DNA from: Sindora glabra
Taxonomy: Eukaryota; Streptophyta; Magnoliopsida; Fabales; Fabaceae
Direction: 5' to 3'
Assembly: GCA_020226215.1 (NCBI GenBank)
Contig: CM035226.1
Coordinates: 66,301,455 to 66,365,454 of the forward strand
DNA length: 64,000 nt
Below, one piece after another: positions 1 through 11,223 of the stretch. The notes under the pieces were generated by a model. It made no database searches. It had not been told where the DNA came from and worked only from the letters and a program-made list of their open reading frames with translations. Within the stretch, counting starts at the first letter, position 1. Each line of letters begins with the position of its first letter. The position numbers were made by a program, and so were the translations under genes.

Positions 1-204
1 TTCTCTTAATATCCTAATAAATGATCAATCACTTTACATATTAATTCAAACTTATGTATGACTTCTTCTATTCTATTTTATTTGTCATTTTAGATAAGTT
101 TTTTTATTATTTATCTATATCTTTAGAAAATTAAAAATGAAATTATCAATTTCTTTCAATTTTTCTCTTAATATCCTAATAAATGATCAATCACTTTACA
201 TATT
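1..204. repeat. Direct repeat, 42 bp, period 162
   Basis: Bases 1-42 recur identically at 163-204; both begin ttctcttaatatcctaat and end actttacatatt. The copies diverge straight after. This is either a local tandem duplication whose first unit starts outside the window, or two short ends of one dispersed repeat. No coding potential is seen. Confidence 0.8.
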
Positions 205-1305
205 GATTATTACTTTTTAGTATAGAATAAGTTTGTAAATTAAAATTCTTTTCTCCTAAAATTGTGGTTATAATTACTCTCTTTAATTCTTATGCATTTA
301 CCCTAATGACAAATAAAAATAAATAGGATAATAAATAAGTAAGAAATTTTCATATAAATACTTTATTTATATTAAGTATCAAATAATTATATTAAAATAA
401 TTAAAATTGAATTTTCAAATTATGTATCCTATTTGTAAAATTAATGAAAAGTTTAGCACTAATGAATTTTGAAAGTTTTATCTAAAAAATATGGCTTAAT
501 CATTAATTAATATGTGCAAATCATTAATTTATCTAAAAGGAAAAAGATATTCTAACTTGATAATTTACATAGTTTATTTAACTAATTTTTTTAGTAATTA
601 TTAATTTTGAAACTAATTCAATTCGTTAACTAAAATTTTTAGCTTTTGATTTAATCATATTTATTAATGCGAATTAAATATGATTGAAATTAAAAAGATT
701 ATGAAAATGTAATAAATATGAAAAAGAAATCATGAGATTACTTTAGAGAAAAAAATGCATGAAAATTATAAAAATTCAGTGAATTAAGGAAAGAAATTAA
801 AGAGATTATAAAAATTTAATAAATGAAAAAAATTAGAGAATTCTTTTAATTTAATATAAATGATATATTCACTTCCTTAGACTAATTATGCAAATGTGAC
901 TTACCATGGATTCATTAAAAAAAAGATTAATTGTATGAATATAACTTACCATAGCATATTATTCATTTAGAAGAAATGACAAATTGACACATGATGAATT
1001 ATAAGAATGATATTTATCATAATAGTAAATAGAGAACAATACAATTGATGTATAATATGAAAATTTTATTTTGATTATAGTTAGATAATATATATCTAAA
1101 TAAAACACATCTTAATTTTTAATATAAAATTATTTTACTTTTTTATGGTAAAGTTAAAAAAAAGAAATTATCAATTTAGAAAAATTACAATAAAAAAAGA
1201 TATCAAAAATATCATTTAAAAAACAAATGAAGTAATTAAAATTTATTAGTATTTCTTTTTTTATATTACAATTTTAAAGGATGTATTGATCATTTTGATA
1301 ATGAA
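205..1305. other. AT-rich DNA, nothing recognised
   Basis: The stretch is extremely AT-rich with homopolymer runs. No ORF, RNA gene, terminal repeat or tandem array could be supported. Confidence 0.5.
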
Positions 1306-1932
1306 GATGTTTGAGAGTTGACTATTTAGGTAAGTTTTTTATTGTTTAACCAAAATTAGTTGATTAACTTATTAAATAAGTTAATTTTGATATTTAGTAA
1401 TCAACTGATCTAACAACTGATTACCTTCCAAACTGTCATTTTTAAAAAGTTGAGAGGAATAGTATTTTAAAATTAGCTTATCTGAGAAAAAACTAAATTA
1501 TCCTTGATTAATTTTTGTATTTTTCATTTTATTCTTTCAAAAAAATATAGTAATATGTAAATATTTATTTTTCATAAAAATTAAATAATTATAATTATTG
1601 ATTTCTTAAAAAGATTTAATAACTATAAAAATTATATTAATTTAATATTAAAAAATATTTAATATATAATAAATTATAATGATATGTTATTTACAAAAAA
1701 AATTAATCTACAAAATGATATATAGAACTTAAAATATTATTAAAATAAAATAATATTTAAATAATGCATAAAATATATTTATATCCTTATATGTCATTTT
1801 ATATACAAATAATTAAATTGATTTTACTAAATATTTTTATTCAAATAATTAGTGCAATCAACTAATTAAATAAATTAACACAATTAACTATCAGTTAAAT
1901 AAATTAACTAACCACTATCAAAGAAGGCCAAT
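1306..1932. mobile_element. Possible MITE
   Basis: The left end reads atgtttgagagttgact and the right end, reverse-complemented, reads ggccttctttgatagtgg, a loose TGTTTGA/CTTTGATA terminal inverted similarity. The interior is rich in attgtttaaccaa and ttaattaa motifs. The same motifs occur in the candidate MITE at 32661-32915 and inside the 2.9-kb family copies at 39.9 and 60.5 kb, which suggests one dispersed family. No clear TSD is visible, so the ends are approximate. Confidence 0.35.
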
Positions 1933-2974
1933 ATTTTCAAAGAAGTTCAAATTTTAACAAAAGAAAATATAGGAAATTATTTTTTAGAAAGTATTAATTT
2001 CTTAATATTAACCAAATAATTTTAAATAATTTTTTGAAAAGTTTACAAAAAAACTTACTTCTTAAAAAAATTAATCTCTTGCAAGATTTACTTACGTAAA
2101 CCAAATGAGTCTTTAATTTTTAAACTAGGTTTCTAGCCACTGTTTCTCAAAAAATGGGAGGGAGGAAGGGATGGAAGGACACAAAGGATTAGAAAATTTG
2201 TTTATAGCCCTACAATCAATGACATGGAATAATGAAATTTCACCTCTAGGTCTTATCCCTAATTTCTGTTAATTTGTAGGCCTTTTTATTAATTTCCACA
2301 ACCATAACAAATTCCTAATTTGATTAATGGTTGAGATTGTGAGGAAGAAATCATATGCATTACATTACACCATGTCACCTTAGATATCTAAACCCGCCGT
2401 AATACCTTAGAATAATATTCTTCTATTTTATGCCTCCTTTTCTAACTAGAATTATCCCTTAGGAATCTAATAATACTTTACCCTAGAAATTTGCTAGCAA
2501 TGAATTTGTCTTCAACCACATTTGCTTTTTTTTTTTAACCCGTATTTGCATCAAATAACTTAGGATAGATCTTCATGTTTTACCTCATTCAGATCAATTC
2601 CATAGTAATCATTTTTATTTAATCGAACATAATCTTCAAACTTTTCTCCTAAATTGTCAGATGCCTAAAACTCAAATTGAGATTTGGATTTGGGCATGAT
2701 ATATAACTATATACGTACATACATATATATATCTTCATCTATCTTTCATTCTTTCTTTTTTTTTTTTTCGTTAGATTAAGATCCTCTCCATTTTGTGAGG
2801 AAATTGAAAATGTCATGTTCCTTGAATTTCAACCATTCGCTTTTACAAAAGTCTCAGCCATGACATATAAATTGCCACCTACCAACCCCTTACTTATTTT
2901 ATTGTTTATTACTTAATTTCCTTGCTTCTCATATTTCATAAGGAGCAAAAACCAAACTCTTATGTCGGGAGGAG
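1933..2974. other. Low-copy intergenic DNA
   Basis: Somewhat less AT-rich than its surroundings, with no recognised ORF or repeat. It may be host intergenic sequence predating the transposon insertions around it. Confidence 0.4.
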
Positions 2975-3741
2975 TAGGGTTGCTCAAGTTCAACTCATCC
3001 GACAAAAACTGACTACCTCCAACCAAAAGTGGTCAGTCAATAGCGGTTCTTTGTGAGTCAGCGGTCAGAATCGAAGGAAAATAAAAGGAGTTTCATTAGA
3101 TCGGTTGGCTTTTGGTTTAACAATGCATAAATCGTATAGGACCAAACCAAGCCAACAAATAATGAGCACAACGTCATTTTCTGTAATGGTGGTGGCAAGC
3201 GTTTTGGACTTGACAAAGGCAAACCGGACAGAGATGCATGCAACCATCAGTTCCTCAATTTCTTCCCTTTGTTGTATTTCACTCTAACCCTAGCAAAGCA
3301 GCATATTAGCTTTGCCAGCCAATTCTACCCCACCAACCACTCATCGGTGCCAAAACTAACTTCTGATACCATCCTCTGCTCAGTATTATGTGCCCCACCA
3401 GCCACTCACATACAAATATATTATGTGCTGAAAGTTGTTCAGTATTGCTCACTGTAAGTTTTACTGTTTATCCTTTACTTATAATACAAAATTTCACACT
3501 TTTAACTTGAGTCATTGGTGAATGTCAACTGGGTCCATTTCAATTGGAAAAAACATGAAATTCAAAGGGTTGGCAATCGTCGGAACTCATTGTAATCCAA
3601 TCGATTGCTTTATTTGCAGTTTTGGTTAATTGGCAACACTCAATTGGGTTTTTTCAATTAACACTGAGTAAATAATTTTGATTCACGATTGGGTGGCTTT
3701 TTTACTCTTAACCGATTATAATCGATCGGTGAGCAGTCCTA
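2975..3741. mobile_element. Non-autonomous hAT-type transposon, 767 bp
   Basis: The element starts TAGGGTTGCTCA and its right end reverse-complements to TAGGACTGCTCA (10 of 12 match). It is flanked by the perfect 8-bp duplication gggaggag at 2967-2974 and 3742-3749. An 8-bp TSD with TAGGG-type termini is characteristic of the hAT superfamily. There is no transposase coding capacity: the short ORFs at 3058-3457 lie on both strands, overlap one another and match no known domain. Mobilisation would need a transposase in trans. The exact TSD suggests a fairly recent insertion. The interior is richer in GC than its flanks and may be captured sequence. Confidence 0.85.
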
Positions 3742-3773
3742 GGGAGGAGGACGGTACCATTTCAAGTAATCAA

Positions 3774-4079
3774 GAGTGTGTTTGGTTTTTATTTTTAAAA
3801 ATAAAAGAACAAAGGAATCTGCTTGTTTAAATGTTTTCTTTTTTGTTTTTAAAAACTGTTTCCAAAACATGTATTTTAAAAACAAGAACAACTTTAAGTT
3901 ATTTTTGTTTTTCTATTTCCAAAACATACTTTATTAATGGTATTACTATAATTTAAGACTATTTTTAGAATAACTTATTAAACACTTTCTTTTTCTCATT
4001 GTTTTAAAAACGAATTTTGAAACCTATTTTCAAAAGCAATTTTAAAAACAAAAAACAGAAAACACAAACAAACACACCC
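3774..4079. mobile_element. Tourist-like MITE, copy 1 of 4
   Basis: The left terminus is GAGTGTGTTTGGTTTTT and the right end reverse-complements to GGGTGTGTTTGTTTGTG. The sequence after the left TIR, atttttaaaaataa, also opens the copies at 18619, 22345 and 22938. The flanks are caa on both sides, a possible decayed form of the 3-bp TTA/TAA site of PIF/Harbinger elements. It is 306 bp long with no coding capacity. Confidence 0.65.
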
Positions 4080-5704
4080 CAAATATTTTTGTTCTTTAAC
4101 ACCGAAAACTTGTGAGTTTTCTCCTTAGGCGATCTGATTTGGATATTTTAATTTGAAACTATCATGATAACATTTAAGATTTTACATTTCCCCCCTATTT
4201 TAGTATCTTCTCCTTCATCATGAGGGGAAAAAATTATTGAGGACTAACACATTCATTTCCTAACATACTCTCATATTCCTTCTAATTTGAGGTTCCCATC
4301 ACCATCTTCTCTAAATCTTCGCCTTCCCCTTAGGTGTATCTTATTCCACTTTCCAAATCACTGCTGAGTTCTCAGACATGATTGCTGGAGCCAAACATCT
4401 TCAATTTCCTTCTTGGCACGCTGCATCACTGCCAAGTACAACTACTCTCCCATTTATAGCAAAATACCAAAATCGATTACACAAAAAATTGATAATAAAG
4501 ATAAATTTAGCTTTGAAAAAGAGATTTTTTATTTTTATTTTTTTTCATGTAGATGCGAAATAATCACATTAGGTGAAAGAAATATTTGAAGACAAATTGA
4601 TATGAATGGGTTTGCTGAGATGAAATAAAGAAAATAGATGAAGAAAGTAGTTCTTGTTTTAGAGAAACAAAGAAGGCAATTTTATTGTTGCAAGGAAGGA
4701 GACGAGTTTGGAAAAAGAAAAATAAGCAAAAAAAATTTGTAAAATGGTATGTTGAGGTGGCAATCTATATATTACATATCATGGATGAGAGTTTTATAAG
4801 AACGCACGAGTGAGACTTAAGGAACATGACATTTCAATTTCTTTGTGAAATGGAGCGGATCTTCATCCTCTTTGTTTAGATGGATCACCAACTTGAACGT
4901 TAATCCTTTGCTTGGCAGAAGAGAATGGGGAAAAGGAAAAAAAATGAAAAGAAAAAAATTAAAAAAAAATTATTTTTTGCATTTAGATGAATAAAAATTA
5001 AGTAGAAAGGCAGGAAAAAGAAAATATCTTTTGTTTATTTAGATAAAAGAATTAAAAAAATTAAAATTAATTAGATGATAATTTCCTCCTCAAATCAAGG
5101 CAAAGGCTAGACTCGCCAGAGGCATCCTTTGAAAACAATTTTCCTAAGTTTTTGAGGGCGGTTTTGAAAAAATTGATACCTTTCGTGTTTTTTCCCCCCA
5201 TTTCACGGCATCTTTGCCGAGAAACCCATGTGGTGGGTCCCATGAATTCTTTTTTTTTTGAAAAAGAAAAAAACTCATTCTCTATTCTTCTGATTTTTCA
5301 TTTAGCATCCAAGCATAGAAAATGGAATATCTTATCTCAACACTCTTCTTCTTGTTCTTCTTTAATTTTCTTTCCTTCAATTCCTTCAATTCTCCACACA
5401 AATAAGCATGGGATAAAGAATTAATAGATCGCAATTTATTTCCTAAATTTTAGACTAAATATATACTTTTCTTCTATATGTTTAAAAATGACTTCCCATC
5501 CCTTATTTTTGGTGATATTATTTCAAAACCCTACATATAACTAATACTATATTAAAAAAAATTGTTTCTTGCCCTTTAAGAAAATTTTGTTTTCACTGTG
5601 ATACATAAATAGGCATTCTTGCCTTCCTTCCAACTCATTTAAGGAAGAAAAATAAAGCAAGGAATTGAAAATAGAAAGAGAATCGAAGAACGAAGAGAGA
5701 ACGT
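4080..5704. other. Intergenic DNA, possible gene flank
   Basis: No convincing gene. A 90-codon ORF at 5152-5424 is low in complexity and matches nothing known to me. The last 120 bases are purine-rich with a TATA-like tacataaata at about 5602, and could be the upstream region of the small ORF at 5705. Confidence 0.3.
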
Positions 5705-5809
5705 ATGGGACGGATTGCGTTCGAGATTGTCAAGCAATTATGTAAGCATCATCAAATAAGAAAGTGTCTTTACACCCTGGAGAAAGAGTATTCAGAGAGA
5801 GGTACATAG
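5705..5809 (+). CDS. Short ORF or first exon, unknown
   Basis: The frame begins MGRIAFEIVKQLCK and encodes 34 residues with balanced, non-low-complexity composition, unlike the surrounding AT-rich noise. A purine-rich leader and a TATA-like motif about 100 bases upstream precede it. Near the end, gagag|gtacat offers a plausible 5-prime splice site at 5802, just before the stop, so this could be exon 1 of a host gene. No second exon was recognised and the family is unknown. A chance ORF cannot be excluded. Confidence 0.25.
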   Translation: MGRIAFEIVKQLCKHHQIRKCLYTLEKEYSERGT

Positions 5810-7300
5810 CCAAGAGAATACATTTAAAACCACATTACTTTGTATTTATTTTTCCTCACATATTTATGTAGGATTCAGAATTTTGAACTCACAATAAAAA
5901 GATTCAAATGAAAGATAAATATTAAGGATATGGAAATAGTATCATTCTAGTTAGTAAATGCTAGTGCAGTTCTGGAGTCACTTTAAGTTCTCAAATTGGA
6001 GAAATTTAATTTTTTAAATGATTTTATGCCTTTAAGAAAATATTATAAAAAAATAAATTTTATAACATTTTTGTTAAAGTCTTTTTTTTCTCCCTTACAA
6101 ACACTGGAGGAAAATGAACTTGAAGAAACTCAAGGTTGATATATGAAACCTAAACCCTAAACTCATCTCTATCAATGTTAATTGTATAAATTTTTTTAAT
6201 TTATAAGTCTTTATAATTTTTAAAAGGGTAAATCACGTCAATTTCTTCTAAAATTTAATCTAATTACACTTAAACTCTTTTAATTTTGAAAAAAACACAT
6301 TGACATCCTTACTTTTATAAACAAAATTGCAACAACCTCCCCATTAAATACTTCACATTCTGTTAGGTTTGTTGTGGGTCTCACTGCTATTTGTGGACCG
6401 TCATTGTCTGTAATATATTTGAGAACTAATTTGCATTTCATTAAAGAAATAAAACTTAGTTAATACCCCTCTTAAAATCGAAAGTAAATAAAATTAATTA
6501 TTTCATATTTTTTGAAAATAATTTAATTACTGATATTTTAATTATTTTAACTAATTATTTATATTAAATATTAAATAGTTATATTACTTGGTTTTGTTAT
6601 AGAAATTTGAGTGTAAAATTTTATTAAGTATTGTTAATTTTTTATTTGATTAGATTTTAAAAATTAATAATTATACTTACCAAAAAAAATAATAGTTGTG
6701 TATTTTCAACACGTTACTCATTTAATGTGCCTTAGATAAATTACAATGCTAATAATGTAATTCTTTTGAATGGAAAATAAATTATTTATTATTATTTTGA
6801 ATGCTTGAAATTTATTTATTCTAAATATTAAATAATTTATTTTATAACAAAAATCTTTGTCCTAAGTTTCATTGAATATTTTTTGAAATTTAATTTAATT
6901 AAACTTTAGAATTTATAAGGATATATTTATACTCAATTTCATTACAAAGTATATTTAATGTGCCTTAGTTGAAGCTTAGTTTTAATTTTAAAAAATCATA
7001 AAAATTATAGTTAATAATTGCATTTAATTTGTGTGAATTACACATATTTCCAGTCTTAGTTTATTGTGAATTAAATACACGTTTGTTAACTAATTTTTTC
7101 TCATATATTTAGAACTCTATTTTTATTGTTTTACACTAAAGATTTTTTAATTAATTTTATTATGGCTAAGTGAACTTTAGTTTTAATAAAAGAATGTCAA
7201 ATTACTTCAGCCACCTTTGAGGTTAGGAGTGGACATGAAAAAAAATAAAAAAAGGAAACAATACATGAATTGTAAAATAGTAAGAGTTAAAATTAGATTA
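5810..7300. other. AT-rich DNA, nothing firm
   Basis: No gene was found. The stretch at 6226-6480 has the style of a degenerate MITE (gggtaaatcacgtcaatttc at one end, taatacccctctt at the other), but termini and TSD could not be matched. Confidence 0.35.
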
Positions 7301-7915
7301 CGTAGTAAATTAATTCAATCAAATACAATTTTTAACTTATTTAAAATATATTTATAATAAAAAATATATTCTTATTTTACATTTATACTAAACAATGGTA
7401 CTTGAACTAATAAGAGTGAATAAGAGAAGGAAAGAAAAACTTGCAATATAATAGATAAAAGGAAGCAAAATAATGCAATAGATATAAAGTCATATACAAA
7501 TGTAGTAAATTGATTTAATTAAATAAAAATTTTAACATATTTAAAATATTTTTATAATAAAAAATATATTATTATATAGAGACACACACACACTAACTAC
7601 TTAGTTGTATTTGAACTATAAATAACAAAAATGGATAAGAACCAAAAAGAAAAAGAAAAATAGGCAATGAATTTTATAAAAGAAAAAGAAACAATGCACA
7701 ACCCATAAATTACTAATAGAATTTCAATTAATGCATGCTTAATTTGAAATATAACACTTGAAAATTGATATAATAATATTGATAAAATTTATATGAATAA
7801 TTTTAATTTTAATTTTCAAATATTTTATTAGAAAATAAAACATATAATTTATTCATTTAATTAATATATTTTATTAAAGTTTTAATTTATTTAAAAATAT
7901 ATTAAAAATAAAATG
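7301..7915 (+). repeat. Tandem repeat, 200-bp spacing, interrupted by copia
   Basis: Bases 7301-7370 and 7501-7570 agree at about 62 of 70 positions with exactly 200-base spacing. A third, weaker copy of the core (ttttaa...atttaaaa followed by an A/T run) ends at about 7913. A fourth occurs at 18372-18440, beyond the copia element. The element therefore probably landed inside an older tandem array. Confidence 0.55.
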
Positions 7916-7918
7916 TAT

Positions 7919-9430
7919 TGTTAACTTGGCCCCTCTTTAAATGATTAAGTTTTGATAATGTCATATGACATTTTGAAATTACACTTTTATGTGAAAGATT
8001 TTATCAAATAGCTTGGGAATTTATGTTAAAGAAGAATGAAGTTTTTAAGAAATTGGTTTGAAAATTTTGTAAAAGTTATTCAAGAATTATGATAATGATG
8101 AACTTCTTGAAGCAATTGGAGCTTTTGGATATAAAGGAATTTGGAAATTAGCTTAGGATTTTAGGCAAATTAAATGTATGTGATTAATTTTAAAGTATTA
8201 TAGGTCAAATGATTCCAAAACATTGATAAATTAGGTATTTTGTGCCCAAAGTTCTTTTTAAATCCAAAAGGATAAAAAATGTTTTCAAAATAGATGGTAT
8301 TTGGTATTAAAACTTATTTTAAACCAAAATAGATTTGGACAAAAGGAAGTTCTTTTAAAAAATTCTTCAAAAACTAAGTTTTGTTTGAAAAATACTACTT
8401 CCCCTACTTACACTTGTATATATAAGCAAGTTTATATTCCAAAGGCAAATGCGTTGGATCATACTTAAGTACATTGATCCAAAAATGAATGCTTTGGACC
8501 ATACTTGAGTATATAAACAAGTATAGAAATCTAGAAGCAAACTCTTTGGACCATACTTAAGCATATAAGTGAGTATGGTTTTCTAAAGCCTCATTAGTAG
8601 CTGGATACTCAAATATATACTTAAGGATTATTCAAAATTTTTAATTCTTGGTGTTTACTTGAGTATTTACAAGATTTTTTTCACATTTTGCTAGCTATAA
8701 GTATGGAATGGTTCCTATCTAATTCCAACACATATATAAATGTTTTAACCCTATTTTTAAAGTATGAGGAGGCATAGAAACTCTAGTTTCATTAAAGCTC
8801 TCATTTTGCTTTCATCCTTGCATTATTACTTCAAACATTTGAGCCATTCTTTTGAGATTAAATCATTCTAATTCTTTCAATTTATATTTGTACAAATGAT
8901 ACACTAAATACTTGTTTATTTTATCTCATATTTCTAGGTCTTTGTATTGGATGACGAATCTTGATTGATTCTACAGTGTGTGATAGCTCTAGGAAGTGAT
9001 TCTATATAAGGATAATACAAGGGCATTGTATTAATGTAAAACTATTGTAAGACTTCTTAAGTGCCATTAACCTTAAATAATTTAATGTACTCATTATGGA
9101 ATTAAAGTAAATTTAACTCCAAAGAGTGGACGTAGATAGGAAGCCATTATTTTTCTTAATGGAACCACTAAATATTGTTTGTAATTCTCTCAACTTTATC
9201 TCACTTTAATTTTTTGCATTTATACTATCTCTCTCACATCTTTTAGTATTACTATTTAAGTATTAATGCATAAGGTATGAATGTTGGATAATATAACATT
9301 TATGAGTTGAATTCTTTACATCCAAATTTTAAGTGTTGATTCCTCTATTTTATACAAAATGCTCTATTTTTACTGAGAAATTTTTTAGAAAACCCCAATT
9401 CACTATCTCTTGATATATCCATCCTTTACA
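7919..9430 (+). repeat. 5-prime LTR of copia element
   Basis: The sequence from about 7969 (cattttgaaattacac) to 9430 parallels 16799-18234. It begins TGTTAACTTGG, ends ctttaca and is followed at once by the primer site. Relative to the 3-prime LTR it has about 20 extra bases near its start (7949-7968). A TATA box, catatataaatg, lies at 8732-8740 with a conserved downstream ttttaaccctattttt, marking the probable promoter and start of R. Confidence 0.85.
8395..8590 (+). promoter_or_regulatory. U3 tandem repeats in 5-prime LTR
   Basis: Three to four imperfect units of about 60 bp share the order tactt(g/a)agtata, aagtata, then aggcaaa...tttggacc. The same array is at 17216-17400 in the other LTR. 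It lies upstream of the TATA box. Tandem U3 boxes act as transcriptional enhancers in other plant copia elements such as Tnt1; that role here is inferred. Confidence 0.6.
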
Positions 9431-9432
9431 AT

Positions 9433-9445
9433 TGGTATCTAAGCT
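9433..9445 (+). other. Primer-binding site, initiator tRNA-Met type
   Basis: TGGTATCTAAGCT follows the LTR end by two bases and resembles the standard plant PBS TGGTATCAGAGC, complementary to initiator tRNA-Met. It differs at two core positions. Confidence 0.8.
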
Positions 9446-9486
9446 AGGTCTTTTATTTTTAGGCTTAATAGCCTGAAGAGGGTCTA

Positions 9487-11223
9487 ATGGATGCAAATAG
9501 GTTCAATTTTTTTACTCAAATGTCCACCCTTAAATAAACCACCTAGTTTTAATGGCCAAAATTGCACTCTTTGAAAACAAAGGATGAAAGACTTCCTAGA
9601 TGCAATGAACATTGAATTATGGAACTTTATTGTTAATGGTTATACTTTACTAACTAGTGTTACAAACAATATGCAAGTGAAAACTCTTAAAGAGAAATCA
9701 AATAAAATTGAAAAAATAAAACATGCACTTACTTGCAAAGTTAAGTGGATTGTAATTAATGCATTTTGTCATAGTGAATATGAAAGGATTTCCAATTGTA
9801 CAACCACTAAAGAAGTATGGGATTCTTTAAAAGTTACACATGTTGGAACCTAACAAGTGATATCTTCTAAGGTTTATACACCTATATCATAATATGAATT
9901 GTTTAGAATACAAGAAGATGAATTGGTGAAAGATATGATTCAAATATTCACCTTCTTGCAAATTAACTAACTATTCTTAGAAGAACTTTTAATAACATTG
10001 AGCAAGTTCACAAGATATTGTGCTTAATAACCATATAAACTGGCAAGCCAAGATTACTACTATCAAGGAAGAAATCAAGATAAAAGTGTTTTCCCTTCAA
10101 GAATTATTTGGGAACTTTAAAGAACATGATATGGAGCTTAAAAGATTCATAAATTTTGTTGAAAATGATAAAAGGAGAAAGAACTTGGTTCTTAAAGCTA
10201 ATCCCTCTAATGATGGTAAAGATGATGAATATGAAAACTAAAAAGAGGATAATGATAGCTCCTTAGAAAATGATTATGCTTTTCTCTCTAAGAAACATTG
10301 AAGGTTATTGAAACATGTAGAGTTTGGAAGAAAGAAGCATCAAGTACAAAATGTCAAAAAAATCTTCCAAACCAAAGCATAGAGGCTCTAGCTCTTCTAT
10401 GTGCTATAAATGTAAGAAAGCTGGGCATATTAAGTATAGTCATCCTATTTGCTTGAAAAAGAAACTTCAAATGGAAAGAAAGGAAAACAATAATTCATCA
10501 AAGATAGCTTACTTGGAAACTTGGGAAAGGATGATAATGAATCAATTTGTTAAAAGGAGAAAGATGAAAAGGCACTACTTTGCTTAATGGCTATAGGAGA
10601 TGATAATGTGATACATCTTACTAATTGTAATGATAATAAGGAAGAATTTCATGGTGTATTGATAGACTTATGTGAAGAATCATTAATAACTAATAAAAAA
10701 TCCATTTTTCAAAGAAGATTATATCTACTTTGGAAGATGAAATTAAATCTTTAAAGCTTGAGAATGATGAGCTTTTGAAAGAAATTGAAAATCTGAAGCA
10801 AGTTCCTTAAGTATGCATTTCTTGTGAAATCTCAAGGAGAAGATCAATGATTTAAACAAAATTCTTGATAAGTTCACAAAAGTAAGGATACATTAGATAC
10901 TTTGTTTGAAAATTAAAGGTGTTCCTCTAGGAAAGAAGGTATAGTTATTCTCCAAGTGAGAAATTTGATCATCGTTCACCAAGACATTTAAAATTTGATC
11001 TTCATCCACCAAGAAACTTCTTTGTTAAAGGAACCTTAAAATCTAGATCAAATATCACTTGTCACTATTGTACTAAAAGAGGTCATGTTATTTATGAATA
11101 TGAAATTAGAAATAATGGTTGTGATGATATAAAGGTAAAATGGGTGCCAAAGAAGAAGAATAAAACTATCAAGACTAACCCTTTAGGACTCGAAACTATT
11201 TAGGTACCTCAAACAAGAAAGTA
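9487..11223 (+). pseudogene. copia gag, broken
   Basis: Gag forms the virus-like capsid of the retrotransposon. Segments in several frames read as plant copia gag: a start region with PPSFNGQN (about 9540), an open block 9584-9853 with LWNFIVNGY and EVWDSL, a block at 10020-10241 with the helix-rich LQELFGNFKEHDMELKRF, and a zinc knuckle at 10402-10452. The knuckle is CYKCKKAGHIKYSHP: CX2CX4H is intact but the last cysteine is histidine. A second knuckle-like motif, CHYCTKRGH (about 11062), is followed by tyrosine where the last cysteine belongs, then by the KWVPK and TNPLG motifs usual between gag and protease in this lineage. In-frame stops and shifts separate every block, so no Gag can be made. 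Confidence 0.85.

Noticed and set aside
5152..5424. 90-codon ORF
   Set aside because: Phe/Lys/Ser-rich translation of homopolymer runs; no motif.
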